Part shown: piece after piece, positions 63,586-64,000 of the stretch
Position numbering within the stretch: the stretch's first letter is position 1
How the letters are laid out: every line of letters begins with the position of its first letter
Assembly: GCA_029547025.1 (NCBI GenBank)
Contig: JAKPQA010000182.1
Span: forward strand, 1 to 64,000
Direction: 5' to 3'
DNA: 64,000 bases
Source: Armatimonadota bacterium
GTDB lineage: Bacteria; Armatimonadota; Zipacnadia; UBA1398; JAKPQA01
Made by a program: the position numbers and the translations under genes
Notes under the pieces: model-generated
The model's input: only the letters and a program-made list of their open reading frames with translations
Told to the model about the DNA's origin: nothing
Databases searched by the model: none

Positions 63586-64000
63586 ATGAGGCGGTCGCTG
63601 GTGGTGGGGCTCCTGGCATGGGTCGTGGCCGGCAGCGTCGCGCCGGCCGCGCCAGCTCGCGAGACGATCTCGCTGGACGGCACCTGGCGCTTCTGCATCG
63701 ACGAGAACCGCATCGGGCTCCACCGGCAGTGGCACGTGCGCGCCCCGCAGACACAACCCATCCGAGTGCCCTCGTGCTGGGAGGAGTACCCGCAGTGGGC
63801 CCACTACGACGGGGTGGCCTGGTACTTCCGGACCATCGCGGTGGGGCCCCGAAGGGGTGCCGAGCGCATCGCCTTGCGGTTCGAGGCCGTGAACTACCGG
63901 GCCGAAGTTTACCTCGACGGCACCTTCGCCGGCCGGCACGAGGGCGGCTACACCCCCTTCGAGGTGGATCTGACCCAGGCACTGCAGACGCCGCCCCGGC
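63586..64000 (+). CDS. Secreted glycoside hydrolase family 2-like N-terminus, truncated by window end
   Basis: Manual translation: MRRSLVVGLLAWVVAGSVAPAAPARETISLDGTWRFCIDENRIGLHRQWHVRAPQTQPIRVPSCWEEYPQWAHYDGVAWYFRTIAVGPRRGAERIALRFEAVNYRAEVYLDGTFAGRHEGGYTPFEVDLT; open to window edge, so absent from ORF track. Confidence 0.82.
   Translation, partial: MRRSLVVGLLAWVVAGSVAPAAPARETISLDGTWRFCIDENRIGLHRQWHVRAPQTQPIRVPSCWEEYPQWAHYDGVAWYFRTIAVGPRRGAERIALRFEAVNYRAEVYLDGTFAGRHEGGYTPFEVDLTQALQTPPR

Noticed and set aside
1-64000. CRISPR array, rRNA operon, prophage
   Set aside because: No regularly spaced repeats, rRNA-conserved segments or phage structural genes were recognised on reading both strands.

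Overview
64 kb window of a high-GC bacterial chromosome, probably an uncultured environmental lineage with a polysaccharide-degrading lifestyle. The assignment is from gene content only and phylum was not determined. It carries the replication-initiation locus (dnaN, dnaA, and DnaA-box clusters on both sides of dnaA) at about 52.9-57.1 kb, a tRNA-Asp(GTC), a PBP2 gene, and many secreted carbohydrate-related proteins (LamG-like, DUF2961, Gfo/Idh/MocA, GH2, six-hairpin, and a giant bimodular glycosidase). Two accessory loci stand out. (1) At about 0.8-6.3 kb is a putative metal/metalloid cassette: a CSC-motif DUF318/ArsP-like permease, two ModA-like binding proteins with a PCG motif and a second aligned Cys (one fused to a CxxC-less thioredoxin-like domain), DUF4405, nitroreductase, a 62-aa internally duplicated Cys-rich peptide and a Cys-tailed ArsR. 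Part of it is bracketed by direct repeats. (2) At 31.4-33.3 kb is a two-gene AAA15/OLD-like ATPase plus DUF4276/TOPRIM-like pair resembling anti-phage modules. No rRNA, CRISPR array or transposase gene was recognised. All family calls come from motif reading without database searches.
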